From NCBI GenBank assembly GCA_003008705.1, contig PDUO01000048.1, positions 9,183 through 73,182 on the forward strand: a stretch of DNA of 64,000 nt. The letters run 5' to 3'. Position numbers and translations under genes: made by a program. Each line of letters opens with the position of its first letter. The first letter of the stretch is position 1. Positions 33,631 through 45,701 of this stretch are shown one piece after another. The notes beneath the pieces are model-generated. The model was not told where the DNA came from and did no database searches. It worked only from the letters and a program-made list of their open reading frames with translations. This DNA is from Pezicula radicicola. Its lineage: Eukaryota > Ascomycota > Leotiomycetes > Helotiales > Dermateaceae.

Positions 33631-35561
33631 ATGGCAGAACCATCTCCAGCACAACAAGATGCAGCAAATAGTCCTGTGGCGCAGAGCGTGCAAGTCGATT
33701 CTTCTCCAGTTAATCAACCTCCAGACAACGAAGAATTTCCTCCGACAAAGGTCGCCTTGACTGTGATGACAGCCAATCTACTCGCCATGTTCCTGGTGTC
33801 CTTGGTAGGTGTCTTGTTGAGCAAAGAAATTGATCACGCGGTTTAATACTCAACCAGGACAGAACCATTATCGCCACTGCAATCCCCTACATCACTGATG
33901 AGTTTGGTGAGTCTGAATGAGTTTATTCGGTTCTCAGCAAGTCTAACGCTCTTTTACAGACTCGATAGACGATATCAGCTGGTATGGTAGTGCTTACCTA
34001 TTGGCCAATGCTTCTTTACAACTTTTCTACGGCCGGATCTACAAATTCTACTCGGTCAAGAACATCTTTTTGGCCTCCATCTGTCTATTCGAAGTGGGCT
34101 CAGCTGTCTGTGGCGCAGCTCCCAACTCAATCGCCCTCATAATTGGAAGAGCAATCGCTGGAGCGGGCTCGGCTGGGGTAATGTCTGGAATCATGCAAAT
34201 TCTGGTCTACCTTGTCCCACTTTCTAAGAGACCAATATATACTGGATTTTTCGGGGCAATATTTGGAGTTTCATCTGTGATTGGACCAATCCTAGGAGGA
34301 GTCTTTACACAGCGACTATCTTGGAGATGGTGTTTCTACATTAATCTTCCATTCGCAGCAGTCTCCATCCCAGCTGTCGTGTTTCTCGTGAAAGCTCGTG
34401 CTCCTGTGGAAGCCGGGTTTTCTTTTAAAGAGAAAGCCGATCGCCTCGACCCTATTGGATCCGTGATCTTTGTTCCATGTATTGTTTGTCTTATTCTCGC
34501 TCTTCAATGGGGTGGAGTTGTCTATCCTTGGGGTGATGTACGGATCATTGCACTCTTGGTGGTTTTTGGTTTATTGCTATTGACTTGGCTGGCTGTTCAG
34601 TGCGTCATTCTTTCCTCATATCCAATCATGATTCAAATTTGCACAAGCTGACAACCAAATTATTAACAGGGCCTGGAAAAGAGAGAATGCTACTGTTCCT
34701 CCCAGGATCTTTTTGCGGCGTAGCATTGCGGCTGGTTTTACATACGCTACTTTGGTCTCGGGATCATTGTTAGTTCTTGTCTATTACATGCCAATCTGGT
34801 TCCAAGCAATAAAAGGAGACAGTCCAATCAAGTCCGGTATCTCGACTCTTCCAAGTGTGCTCGGAATGGTTGTCTCATCTATCATCACCGGGATTTTCAC
34901 CCAAAAGATTGGCTACTACGTGCCTACCATGATCACTGGACCAATAATTGCCTCTATTGGAGCTGGGCTTCTCACTACGTTGAAACTAACTACTGGCCAT
35001 CCACAGTGGATTGGGTACCAATTTCTCTACGGGTTTGGCATTGGAATGGGTATACAACAGGGAATGCTGGCAGCACAAACCGTCCTTCCCGAAGCAGATG
35101 TGTCTATCGGCATCGCGCTGATGTTTTTTGGTCAACAACTGGGCGGGTCCGTTTGGCTCGCGGTCGCTCAAAATGTTTTTCTTCACCAGTTCACCAAGGG
35201 GCTTGCGGGAATTGGGAGTCTAAACTCTGACGAAATAGTCAATACGGGTGTGACTGAGATTCGAAATATTGTTCCTCCAGACCTTCTGACGCGGGTTCTG
35301 TCTGCATACAATACCGCCATTTCACACACTTGGTATGTCGCAATTGCTCTTTCATCCACAATGCTCATTCCAGCACTGTGTATGGAATGGAAAAACATCA
35401 AGAGAAAAAGTAAGAGCGATGGTCCCGGTGGTGTTGATAAAACAGGGGCGGAGCCAAGCACAATGGAGAGATCCATGTCTTCTGCGGAAAAAATGCACCC
35501 CACAGACGCTTCTGCAGCCTCAACTTCAGACAGGCAATCAGCAAAGAACGAGGCGATATAA
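33631..35561 (+). CDS. MFS transporter, DHA2 family (14 TM), AflT-like
   Basis: Four exons (33631-33804, 33858-33906, 33960-34599, 34670-35561) sum to 1755 nt, 584 aa, with canonical junctions. After a 40-aa proline/serine-rich N-terminus, TM1 leads into DRTIIATAIPYITDEF. YGRIYKFYSVK is motif A-like; VIGPILGGVFTQRLSWRWCFYINLPF is motif C plus the following loop. It is clearly a paralogue of the transporter at 21086-22978, but has an extra intron after DEF. The C-terminus is hydrophilic, with a serine-rich tail. It is the transporter most deeply embedded in the cluster, so export of the polyketide product is its likely job. It looks intact. Confidence 0.9.
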
Positions 35562-36419
35562 GCGCCATTGCTTGTCCACTATTTCTCTGCATTGAAACTG
35601 GAACTTGGTATAAGTAGCGGAGGGGACAAGTGAGTGAGGATGAGGTACAATATTCCAGCATAGACGAACAGTCGAAGGTTCCGCTTCGCACATCAGTAAT
35701 ACTCTCTAAAATGACCGGTAGACATACTTTCTTAAAATCTCAATGTAGATAATCTCTTAGAGTGATATTAATAGCAAAAATGAGGCTCATGTGTTGATCA
35801 CCAACAAACGTAAGCAAAGTCAATTACCAGTTAAATTTAAACACAGTGCTTCCAAATATATCTACATAGGCGGTTCAGTTTACAGCTAGGCAAAACTATA
35901 GATCACTAAATATATTGGTCCTAAATAACAAAGGCTCAAATTTCACGCCGGCTTCAACATCCAGTCGCTGTGCTCTCTTCTCTCTGGGTTAGTATACGAG
36001 TTTTATGCAAAACAAAAAAATAGAAATCCTTCTCTAACAAGCTTCTCATCTGAAGTAAACAACAACTCAAAAAGAAGAAAAGAAAAGAAAAAGCCGACTA
36101 GCTTACAAGTACCGTTTCGGATCTTGTTCGGGCTTCATTGCCCTATCGGGCCACCCTTCCACCAACCACTATAAGCTGAGACCCGACGGTCTGCAAGGCC
36201 TAGGACATAAACAACTTACCCAGCTTGTTTGCCCTAGTATCTACTTGTCGGTGACCGAGCCCTATTGCAAAGTTCCGAATAAGCTGTCAAAATGTCCATA
36301 ATAGACGCATCTTCATTCGCGGAGTACGTATTAAAACCATCTTCACTTTCACTAGCATCTTTACAACAAAGCCATACTGCCGTCATATTCCAGTTAACTG
36401 TTTTGTTTAAGTGATAGCA
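35562..36419. other. Intergenic/promoter of the BBE oxidoreductase
   Basis: About 860 bp with no supported gene. Purine-rich runs lie at 36060-36095. It contains the TCGN5CGA site at 36248. Confidence 0.5.
36248..36258. promoter_or_regulatory. AflR-type site TCGN5CGA upstream of the BBE oxidoreductase
   Basis: TCG-GTGAC-CGA lies 162 bp upstream of the ATG at 36420. It is nearly a perfect palindrome (TCGGT-G-ACCGA), a favourable arrangement for a Zn2Cys6 dimer. Confidence 0.55.
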
Positions 36420-38005
36420 ATGGACTCAATCAGCGAACTTCCAAAGTTTTCGGCAGAGTGTGAGGTCTCGACCCCTCCGCCTCCTGGTACTGACAGCACA
36501 AAATATTTTTCGAGATGGTCAAATGCGAATGTCAAAGGTCTTCCTGCTTTCGTCATTGTTCCTGCTAATGAGGAGGACATTATCTCAGCGATCAAATTCG
36601 CACAGGAAAATGGCTACAAGCTTATCCCAGCAGGAGGGACTCATGGCCCCTTCGTCCCCATTGATGAGCGTGTCGTTTACTTGGATATGCGTAAATTTGA
36701 TAGCATAGAACTTGATGAGGAGTTGGGCACGGTCAAGTTAGGCGGAGGAGCCAAAACCGGACCTGTCTTGATGGGACTTGCTGAGCGCGGTTGGTATACA
36801 AGTAAGTATTCTAGTTCACTTTCATTCTACAAGGACATTTGGTTGTCTAATCTTTCATAGGCATATCCAACTCCAATGAAGTAGGCATGGTCGGCTATGC
36901 CATCGGCGGCGGCGGCTCTGTGTTTAATGGTCTCCATGGACTAGGAATGGACAGTCTACTTCATTTCCGAATAATTACAGCATCTGGTAGCGTTCATGAG
37001 GTAGGTGAGGAGTCCTCTGGCAAGGAATTGGATTTATTCAACGTTCTATGTGGCGCCGGGTTCGGATTTGGAGTAATAACCTCCGTCACGATGAGAGCCA
37101 GACGTATCAAGGACCTCCATATGAAGGATGACAAACTCTGGAAACGTGAGCTCGTCTTCACTCCTGATCAAGTTCATCTTGCAGCCGAGCTGTTCACCAG
37201 GCTTCAAACTCCCTCGGAGTCTGCAGTAGCAGTGTCACTTGTTGCCTTGAAGGCACCTCCTTCTTCGCCTGTTGCCGGCGCTCCAATGATTGTGATCTTC
37301 ATCAACTCAATCGGTCCGGCGGAATTTGGGGAGACTGTATGCGCTCCTGCATTTGAGGAAAAATACACCTCCAAGACTGTTGTTGCCAAGAATGGCTTTG
37401 TCACCTTTGCCGAAATGAATGGCCACGCAGTGCCATACAATGGTCATGGTGACTACAAGGAAAATCATGCAACATGGTCGAAGGAGCTTTCAGCCGAAGC
37501 GATTGTGGAGGCTGTTGATGGTTGGCTGAAGCTAGGAGATGACGCACCATCTGCTACAGAAACTACCAACTTCGTTTTGGCTGCTAAGAACCCAGCAGTA
37601 ATGCTAGCAGAAGATCCTGAGGAGAAGAAGTTCTTTCCACGTCGCTTGCGAGACAGGAAGATCTTCATTCGTGTGGCACCATGGTGGACGGACCCAAAAG
37701 ATGCGGTATGTCTGATTTCCTTACACCCGAATTCTTCGAAAAAAAAATAGAAAAAAAAATTAAGTCAACCCGAAAAGATGCTGACATCACAAATGTAGGC
37801 CGCAGCCCGGCGATGGGCTCGTAAGACAGTCAACACTTTGTGTCCGCTTGAGACAAAAGAGGTCCGTGGGCTGGCGACGAACTTGAGCCCAGGAATTGAC
37901 ATGGGCGAAATTTTCGAGCCGTACCAGCTCGACAAAATCAAGCAACTCAAGAGAACTTGGGACCCTAGTGGATTGTTCTGGAACCCCGTTGTTGACGGTG
38001 TCTGA
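36420..38005 (+). CDS. FAD-linked oxidoreductase, berberine-bridge-enzyme type
   Basis: Three exons (36420-36801, 36861-37705, 37799-38005) give 477 aa. The FAD_binding_4 domain is clear: PAFVIVPANEEDI, then the LIPAGGTHG flavin loop near residue 68, then GYAIGGGGSVFNGLHGLGMD and LFNVLCGAGFGFGVITSVT. The BBE substrate domain ends with the standard RTWDPSGLFWNP near the C-terminus. There is no signal peptide, so it is probably cytosolic or vesicular. In aurofusarin and cercosporin pathways similar enzymes (AurO, CTB5) act with a laccase in oxidative coupling or ring closure. By analogy this one may work with the multicopper oxidase at 24386-26627. A TCGN5CGA site lies in its promoter. No lesion is seen. 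Confidence 0.88.
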
Positions 38006-38508
38006 AAAAGGGAATTACGTTTCTCCACTCCTAAGTTCAACTATGCAGAGAACTACAGAATACATCCTTAACCAACAATGAGCTGAAGCTTGCTTTTATA
38101 TCGTTGTGAAAATCGAACCTTGTAATCAGCTTTTCATGATCCATCCTTCAGAGAGAAATAATGTTTAATGAAAGCATATATTAAGCTTCCTTTCCAAATG
38201 GCCTGAATTCGAGGATATGGGCAATACAAGCAGTAATTTCGAACATCCCGTACTTTCAGTCTCAGAGCAGGGAGGGTTAACGGTTAGAATTGGACTCGGT
38301 TAGAATTGGACTTATATCTCTGTCCATGGCTTTGTCCGTCTGCTGCTATGCATATAAAGTGGCTCTGATGGTTCAAGCTCGAATATCACCAGCTCGCTTA
38401 ATTAAGGGGGTGCTAAATCCCTGAGCAAAGTGGCAGCAGACAGACAAAGTGATAAATGTTCACTGTTCCGCTAATCAACGAACACTTTATCCACAATCTT
38501 CACTCCCT

Positions 38509-38967
38509 CTAGAATTCAAGTAATGACAGTGCCCTCGCAGTTACCAACAAAGACGATCTCAAGAGCAGCACCAGCGCCCCAGGCCTATGACCCAACCTCG
38601 CAAAGCTCCACGCCCCATAAAAGTTCGTGATCCCAACCACCAAAATGAATAGCGTATCATGAACCGTGAGTTGTTCCGGAGGTGTGTATGAGAACTTATG
38701 AATCATTGTTGCTAATATTTTCACCTTGTTAGTAAACGCTACTTTGTGGTTTCGCGGACACGGGGGAAATGGGGGTTTACCGCAAGCGAGAAAATATCCA
38801 GTATCGGCCATCCAATTCATCTTCGCCATCCCGGCGCCCTGGCTAGCTCCGAGAGGTTTTAAGCTCGAGCTGACTATTCCCCCGCCCATCTTCAGATGTC
38901 CGATTATTGAGAATAGGAAGAGCAAGGCTGAGCCCTGGTACAGGAGTTGGGGGAGTGAGAAGGGCAT
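38509..38967 (-). CDS. Small integral membrane protein of unknown function
   Basis: The start is ATG 38967 (MPFSLPQLLYQGSALLFLFSIIGH). Residues 8-24 form TM1; a second segment around LTVHDTLFILVVGITNFYGAWSFA and a third at ALVLLLRSSLLVTARALSLL follow. A 44-nt intron is likely at about 38763-38720 (GC|GTAAAC to AAG), because the frame across it is non-homologous. Length after splicing is about 138 aa. I recognise the N-terminal pattern from small membrane proteins that accompany fungal PKS clusters but have no assigned function. It sits between the BBE oxidoreductase and the P450. The start and intron are moderately certain. Confidence 0.6.
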   Translation of the reverse strand: MPFSLPQLLYQGSALLFLFSIIGHLKMGGGIVSSSLKPLGASQGAGMAKMNWMADTGYFLACGKPPFPPCPRNHKVAFTNKVKILATMIHKFSYTPPEQLTVHDTLFILVVGITNFYGAWSFARLGHRPGALVLLLRSSLLVTARALSLLEF

Positions 38968-39006
38968 GGTGATTTCAAAGACCGACACAGAGGGGCCGTA
39001 ACTCAA

Positions 39007-39582
39007 TCTGAATGAAGTAGTCGGGTGAACAGAAAATCCAATTATCCTTGATGATTTTCATGAAGCAATATTATCGCAACGACTTAGAGTTGCTTATATT
39101 ATTTGACCGTACCAAGCAAAATGGCTAATGTTGTTCTTCTTACAGACTAGAGAACGGTGACCGATTCGCTGACCGTATTGTAAGTCTTACAGATATTCAA
39201 CGAATCGGAATTCCTTTCGGGAATGGAGTTACGTGGCCCCTCACCTACATCCTTGTTCAATGCCCAGAAGGTGAAATCTTTGTTTTTGATGAAAGCCTCA
39301 AAGTCGGTTTCGGCTAGAAGTGAGGCTCAATGCTAGAGTAAGAGAAGACAGAGGCACAGGGAATTTGAGAGACCGAAGCTTGATCAGATTTGGCACCATT
39401 GTAGGCCACAACTATCCATGATCAAAGCTTTGAACGGCGCTCTACGGATGGTCGAACAAATTCCAGGATGAGAGGCTCTGTGTCATATTGACTCAATCGT
39501 ACTTCTTGGAAACTTCAATAGTATTCTAACAATCTATGCGAACAAAAGTGTAAAGAGACCTTCAAATCTTCGAAACCTAAGT
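39007..39582. other. Intergenic between the small membrane protein and the P450
   Basis: No gene is supported. Near matches to the AflR site (TCG-CTGAC-CGT, and TCG-GTCAC-CGT on the other strand) overlap at about 39155-39177. They fail the last base of the consensus. Confidence 0.4.
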
Positions 39583-41449
39583 TTACTCCTTCACCCGTAC
39601 CAAACCATGCACATCCACATGCATGCCCCTCAAATCATACCCAGTGTTACGTGCAGTAACCCAATTATCCTCCACAATCTTTAACCTCTGCTCACTCCGC
39701 GGTATAAATCTCGCCTTGAAGGGTTTCGGCGGACGGAAGGCCGTATCTTCAAAGGCATTATCGGAAATATCCATGGCCGCATCTCTCTCTTTGCCATCAA
39801 CAATAACCACAGGAGGCCGGACTTCAAACGCCCAGAGAAGATTAGCCAATGCTAAATCTAGCGTGTTCTCCGCAAGTCTTGAGCCAGGACAGATGCGTCG
39901 CCCGACACCGAATGAGAAATGGTCGCGCTGGTAGGGGTCACCCATCGCCGCGTACTCTGCTGCATATTTGTCGTGATGAAGGTAGCGTTCTGGCCGGAAA
40001 GCGAAAGGATCCTCGTATCGAGCTGGGTCGTAATGGAGGGCTGATGTGTTGCCTAAGACAATTGTGCCTTTGGGAATGACATGGCCTTTGTAATACACAT
40101 CGTTGTCCGTGTAGTGCTTGAGACCCCAGATTGGCACAGGACATAATCTGAGAATCTCCTTCACACTGGCGCGGATATAGGGCAATTGGGGGATATCTTC
40201 AAATACAGGAGCACGGGAATCTCCAACAACCGTGGACACTTCTTTGTAGGCCTTGGCTTGAACCTCGGGGTTTGCAGCAAAGTAGAGGATGAGGTTATTT
40301 AACGTCACGGACGAAGTCTCAGAGCCCGCTTCAACGATACCTAGGTAACGTTAGTGGCAAAGGAAGAACATAGCTTAAGGGAGACATACCGCCAGCAATC
40401 CAAGCAGCATCTTCGTCAACAAGCCCTTGAGACCCATAGTCACTGAGCATAAGCTCTTTTCCAAAACATGTTGGTGCTGTTCCATTTGCAACTTCCTCCT
40501 TCATCAAATTCCAAAGCCTCATTTTCGCTCCCAAGATAGGTTGTGCGTATTCCATAGCACGCTTTCGCGACGGTTGCAGCCAGTGGGGAAGGTGAGCTAG
40601 GAACGGCAACTCATCCTCGATGAAAGCGCCAGCCTTCGTTATCGTTCCCAAAATTTTGGAACTTTCAATGGCGTAACGAACATCGTCGTGATCCCAGCGG
40701 TCAATACGACGTCCATAAGTAGACGTCATGATAATCGAAAATGACATTCGTCGAACGTGGCGATAGAAGTCCATCTCGTTCGTATTGTTGGCTGCCAAAT
40801 CCCACATCAACTGCTTGACCTCAAATGCCTGCGTTGGTAGAAAGGTTTGCGTCATCTGGGGTGAGAGTAAACGGTGGACAATCGTGCGGTAAGTTCGCCA
40901 TTTGGGACCGTAGGGCCTGAGATTCCTAATTAGTAGCTGGCTCTGGTATCCGTCCAAAGGGATAGACTTACATGGTAAACATACGCATCCCACCCGCAAC
41001 TATATCATAGCCCATAGGAGCCTAGTAACTCAAAAGTCATTCATTGCTCTGCTAAATTATCTACACACGCAAGACAATCACGAAATTGCAGTAGCTTTTA
41101 GAGAATCTACCTACCGGCATCTTTGAAGAAGTAGAAATAGACTATTTCACGTCAGCTTTGAGGTGCAAACTTTAAGGAAAGGAAAAATCACCTGCTTATC
41201 GAAAATTTCCCTCATAGCTAGTGGGCTATTGACCACAACCCAGTTGTAACACCCGACACGTATCCTAAACAACTCTCCATACTTCTGAGCCCACGCACGA
41301 AACACATACGGTGCTCTGGGAGGAAGACTCAGAAATATCCCTCCGGGTCCATCTATCGAATCTAGACGCCGGTCTCTCTTCCACCATATCAGAGCGACAG
41401 CGACTACGCCTACGGCATAGTATACGAGAGATATAATGGAAATAGCCAT
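39583..41449 (-). CDS. Cytochrome P450 monooxygenase, O-methylsterigmatocystin-oxidoreductase-like
   Basis: The start is ATG 41449 (MAISIISLVYYAVGVVAVALIWW, a membrane anchor). Short exons SISTSSKMP and APMGYDIVAGGMRMFTM precede the long exon that begins PYGPKWRTYRTIVHRLLSP (C-helix WRxYR). The I-helix motif AGSETSS spans the junction near 40390-40330. KEILRL is the ExxR helix, FAFRPERYL the PERF region, and FSFGVGRRICPGSRL the heme loop with the axial Cys. The length, about 510 aa, is normal. P450s of this type hydroxylate or oxidatively couple aromatic polyketides (KtnC makes biaryls). With a laccase and a BBE enzyme also present, its exact step cannot be assigned. A TCGN5CGA site lies 201 bp upstream. 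Confidence 0.88.
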
Positions 41450-42124
41450 TTTCGTTTGGGAGGAATACAGGCTGCACAAGCAAGGAAATTGGAAGAACTT
41501 AAGATGGATATGAGAGAACGAGGTAAGCCTTGATAAAAAGCAAGAGCCTGACATGTAGCTAGTTGATCATCGGAAGAAGCCCCTTGCTGGACAACAAATG
41601 GGATACGAGCAGTCGGGTCATCTCCTCTCAGAGTTCTTGGACTCCTGAGTCGGTAGTCGAGAAGCCAATCGGTGCAGTAGAACTGCTTCGCTTACCGCGG
41701 TCAACTTCGTTCCAGACTTCCGTTACGCGCAGTTATTGTATACAATGAGGCAAGACGGCGGTATTCAATGCTTGCAAAATCCTTTCTCGTACGAGTAATA
41801 CATACGTCCTTGAAGCGGAACGAGACATTGTAGATGACGTGACTCGTCGCAAGTCATTTGCATTCTTGTTCCGGGATTGAGATGAATTGCTATTTCCTAT
41901 TCCCGTAACACAAAAATAGTAAGTTCGTGCCTGGTGTCCCGAAATTTCAAGAAAGAAGGAAAGAGTTGAGGAGCACTTTGAGATACGGGGCAGTGGAGTC
42001 ATGATCCGAGTAACTCATATTTACTTCACGATACTGATCATGATTTACATGGCTCAAGAAAAATAGATGGTAACAGCTGAATTGACTGAACCCTCGCTTT
42101 GTAAGTGACTGGATAACTAGAAAA
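41450..42124. other. Intergenic between the P450 and the FAD monooxygenase
   Basis: P450 promoter and 3' flank of the monooxygenase gene. It contains the AflR-type site at 41650, and a near match TCG-CTTAC-CGC at about 41688. A short minus-strand frame at 41733-42002 has no domain. Confidence 0.45.
41650..41660. promoter_or_regulatory. AflR-type site TCGN5CGA upstream of the P450
   Basis: TCG-GTAGT-CGA, 201 bp from the P450 start codon at 41449. It is an exact match to the AflR consensus. Confidence 0.55.
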
Positions 42125-43597
42125 CTAAACTACACCTGAAGCCTTACACACAGCAAACGAAGGCTGATTGATGATCTTCTCGCCCGCTATGAAGGTTCGG
42201 GCTAAACTCACGCGGGCATAATCCCTCATGGACTCCTCATATGCCGCAATGCTGCTCTCTACCAAACCGTGCTGGACGATATTCTGGACAAGTGTGGCGG
42301 CGTCTTTGACTGCGGCTTAGGAGAACTGGGAGTTAGTACTTGATCTGTCTGGGGACAAAGGACGCTATAGATTTGGACACAGGCAGAAGTAACTCCGAAG
42401 ATTACTTACCAACAGCGCCCACTCCACCAGTAGCTGTCATCGGGTGAATTGCATCTCCGACCAGAGTAATCCGGGGATTGGAGGGCCAGCTTGGCATGGA
42501 GGGGTCCGCTGAATACATTTTCGTACACAGTGTCTGGGCTTCGTCTTGCAGCTCGAGCACGCACCGAATCGCTGGATCCCATTCCGCCGTCATTTCGAGG
42601 GAGAGTTTCTTGGCAGACCCTTTGAACAGATCTTGTAGCTGCTCCTCTGTTGCTGAAATTACCTGATTCCGAAAGGTCAAAACCCAGTAGAGATAATCTG
42701 GCTGCAGCTCCAGATGCTTCTTGCGATGGGGAAACCAGATATCCTCCAGAATTAGTGCTAGTGGACTATCGCCAAAAATCAAGCTTTGATTCATCGGCGT
42801 ATAGTCCATACACCAGGTGAAGCCACCCAAGAGACCTGGCTTGATGCGTCTGAATAGCTCCGGGGTGAGAAGAGTCTTGCCATAAATACAGGAGCTCTGG
42901 GCGTCTACAGGTGTGTATTGAGGCAGATATTGAGCGCGTACTCGCGATTTCCCTCCATCTGAACCTACCAGTAGTGCCCCTTCCTCAATGCTACCGTCAG
43001 CGAAGTGTGCGATTACACAGCCATCCTGAAGCTCATAGTGTGTAAACTCTCGTCCAAAATGTACCTCCTCCTCCAAGCCCTTCAGAAGCAAGCTACGAAT
43101 GGTGGCTCGGTCAACCGTGTAGATTTGAGGTTTCAGACCCATGGGAAGCCGTCCTCGTCGCCGTAGTACGTTGCCATCAATTCCATTTATTAGACTTTCT
43201 CGAGGAACGGTCTCCGCACATGTTTCTTCAAATTCCTGCCAGAGCTCATCTGTTAGGCAAGATCGTAGTTGTGCCGCCACGTCTACTGGCAGCTTGATAC
43301 GGTATCCTTGTGGACGATAATCTCTCGTAATGTCCCGTTCAAAGACGTTACACAGAATACCGTTCTTCTTTCTGTCGTAATAATTTCGTGAGCATGTTTT
43401 TCCAAGAAGTCATAAATGTGTGAAATTCTCATATTCCGAGAAATGCCACAAAAGAAGAAGACCGCTCAAGGAATTTTTACATACAGGCCTTGGGCTAACA
43501 CCAATCCACTTATTCCCGCGCCAATGACGATGACTTGTCGTGGGCGATGAACACCATTACTGTTTCTGCTCGGTATAGTTTCGGCCATGGGTGGCAT
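42125..43597 (-). CDS. FAD-dependent aromatic monooxygenase (PHBH fold, FAD_binding_3)
   Basis: I place the start at ATG 43597 (MPPMAETIPS). The upstream ATG 43684 would add 29 odd residues and overlap a regulatory site. The first intron (CT|GTATGT at about 43478 to ACGACAG) joins VIVIGAGISGLVLAQG to LKKNGILCNVFERD, the FAD-binding GxGxxG with its terminal acidic residue. The last intron (GTTG|GTAAGT to CCGCAG) joins GVGAV to VKDAATLVQNIV. ALLVGSDGGKSRVR is the DG motif, and RITLVGDAIHPMTATGG the GD motif that contacts FAD. Such enzymes hydroxylate or decarboxylatively oxidise phenolic rings using NAD(P)H and O2. It is divergent from the OMT at 43871, so hydroxylation and methylation are probably co-regulated. 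It appears intact, about 410 aa. Confidence 0.85.
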
Positions 43598-43683
43598 GTT
43601 CTCGTAGCCAGATCTGACTATGAAGGTGGGCAGTGATTTAAAGAATGGGTAGTTGGGAACAGGGGATTGTTCGCGGAATTGCA

Positions 43684-43694
43684 TCGCTCACCGA
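43684..43694. promoter_or_regulatory. AflR-type site TCGN5CGA in a divergent promoter
   Basis: TCG-CTCAC-CGA lies between the monooxygenase (start 43597, minus) and the OMT (start 43871, plus). It is 86 bp and 177 bp from the two start codons, so a single site could serve both genes. Confidence 0.55.
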
Positions 43695-43870
43695 ACGGGA
43701 CACAATCGGATAATAGCACCAGGGAGCTATTGCCCAATTAGAATCTTGCAAGGCTTTGGTAAAAGTCTCTGGTATCCCATCCCTCAAAATACGGATGAAA
43801 GCAAATACATTACTCAGATTACTCTAACCAGCAGTTGTAGAACTCAGCAATTTCTCAAACTCTGCCCAGA

Positions 43871-45304
43871 ATGTGCGAACAATTAAATCTCCAGCGAACA
43901 GCCGGAGACATCGTAATAAACGCAGTGGTTGTCTCCGAATACTATCATCACCAATCCGATGGATCAGGGCCGTCTGCACAGAAGCCTCATGTCAGTCGCG
44001 CGAGAGCCAACTTGCTTGAAGCTGCAACGAAAATCCAGCAACTCGTGATGGATCCCAGCGAGTTTTTATCACACACTTTGGTGCAGCAGCAGCAATTTGC
44101 TTGCTTGCGATGGATCTGCCACTTCCGCATTCCATTTTACATTCCCTCCGCCCCAGCTTCACGCTCATACTCGGAGGTTGCAAAGCTAGCAAGTGTGCCG
44201 GAGAAACTTCTCCAGTCAGGTATGGAGTCCCCTGAGTATTGCATCTCTTATCTATGTCCCTAATTGGCATAACCTAATGTCATTATTGAACAACAACTTA
44301 CCGGAAAACTTTCAGTGGCTCGGATGACTATGACCACAGGCTTCCTCTGCGAAACAGAGACGGGGAAAGTAGCCCATACTCCCCTTTCCGCTTCCTTCGT
44401 GGATAAACCAGATTTGTACAACTGGATGATGTATATCGCTAATCGCACTGTGCCGACGATGGCCAAATTCGTCGAGGCGACGGAACGATGGGGTGACACG
44501 ACAAAGAAGAATGAAACTGCGTATAGTCTTGCCATGGACACGGAGCTCTCCTTCTTCGAGCACATAAACTCCCGGCCTGAACTGAATGAGGAGTTTGGTG
44601 CCTACATGAAAAGCCAGGCCTCCAGTCAATCGGGAACAAACGTCGAGTTTCTGCTCCAAGGCTTTGACTGGGGGAGCTTGGGTGGTGGAGTAGTTGTTGA
44701 TGTACGTCGAGTCATTTGTTCATTTTCGTAGCATTGTAGTATACTGACGAAAAGATAACAGGTTGGAGGAGGAGGTGGAGATGCTTCAATTGGGCTAGCC
44801 AAGAAACACTCACAGCCGTTCTTCTTCGTACAGGACCTCGCAGACACCATCCAAAACGCCAAAAAGCGAGCTACTGACCTCCCTATCGACATCTCGCAAC
44901 GGATCCAGTTTCAAGTGCATGACTTCTTCACCCCACAACCTGTGAAAGACGCCGATGTATATCTTCTGCGTATGATCCTCCACGACTGGCCGCACGCCGA
45001 ATCTGTCCGCATTCTCCAGCATCTCGTCGACGTCCTAAAGCCCGGGGCGCGGATCATCATTATGGATATGGTATTGCCGACTCCGGGATCCGTAGATCGT
45101 ACTTTGGAGGCAATGCTGCGCCAGAAGGATCTCACAATGAAGCAAGGTCTCAACGCCTGTGAGCGAGAACTAGACGATTGGCACACGTTGTTCCAGGCCG
45201 TGGACCCTCCGCTGCATCTACAAAGGGTGGAGCGGCCGGAGGGGAGTCAACACTCAGTCTTAACGCTGTCTCTCGACCATGTTGAGGAGGGAAATGGCCT
45301 GTAA
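43871..45304 (+). CDS. SAM-dependent O-methyltransferase, fungal polyketide type
   Basis: The start is ATG 43871. There are three exons: the first ends QS (G|GTATGG near 44219), the second runs VARMTMTTGFL to VVVD, and the third starts VGGGGGDASIGLA at 44761. The N-terminal dimerisation region and winged helix are followed by the class I SAM site VVVDVGGGGGDASIG. DADVYLLRMILHDWPHAESVRIL carries the conserved HDW catalytic-helix segment, and KPGARIIIMDMVLP the next strand. All three key regions are standard, unlike the decayed OMT at 18893-20380. It probably O-methylates a phenolic hydroxyl of the PKS product, as AurJ or VdtC do in naphthopyrone pathways. It shares a promoter with the FAD monooxygenase. 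The length, about 410 aa, is normal. Confidence 0.88.
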
Positions 45305-45457
45305 AGTCAGTGTGGACGCTGTGAGTTAGCTATAGCTTGGTGACACGAATTTATTTGATCTCCATCAATCCTACAATGTCTTCCCCATTATCAATCCTCA
45401 GCTCTCGTGAACGTGTTGTCGTTGTTCTTCTCACTAGATGTGAATCGGAGTTCGTAC

Positions 45458-45701
45458 GGTTCCCGCCAGAAGTCGTGATAATACAGGCTACGAAGCCTGT
45501 AGCAGCCTGTAGCTATAGCGCCTCTTATAGGCTAGTAGCCATGATCCTTACAGGGGCTTTTTAGCACTCAGACGCTAAAAGCAGGCTGCTATAGGGCCTT
45601 CAAGCGAAACTCCACTACTGTATTTACAGGGTATCTCCCGCTGTAGCTACAGGCTGCTACAGGCTTCCTAGCCTATATTATCACGACTTTTGGAGGGAAC
45701 C
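45458..45701. mobile_element. MITE with about 60-bp terminal inverted repeats
   Basis: The left end begins GGTTCCCGCCAGAAGTCGTG and the right end is the inverse of GGTTCCCTCCAAAAGTCGTG. The two arms match over about 60 bp (including AGCCTGTAGCAGCCTGTAG), with only a few differences. The 244-bp element has no coding capacity. Further inverted copies of CAGGCTGCTA sit inside the arms, so the element could fold into a long hairpin. I could not settle the target-site duplication. It lies between the convergent 3' ends of the OMT and the PKS. Confidence 0.8.

Noticed and set aside
43598..43684. Upstream ATG as the start of the FAD monooxygenase
   Set aside because: The 29 extra residues do not resemble family N-termini, and this start would place the TCGN5CGA site over codon 1.
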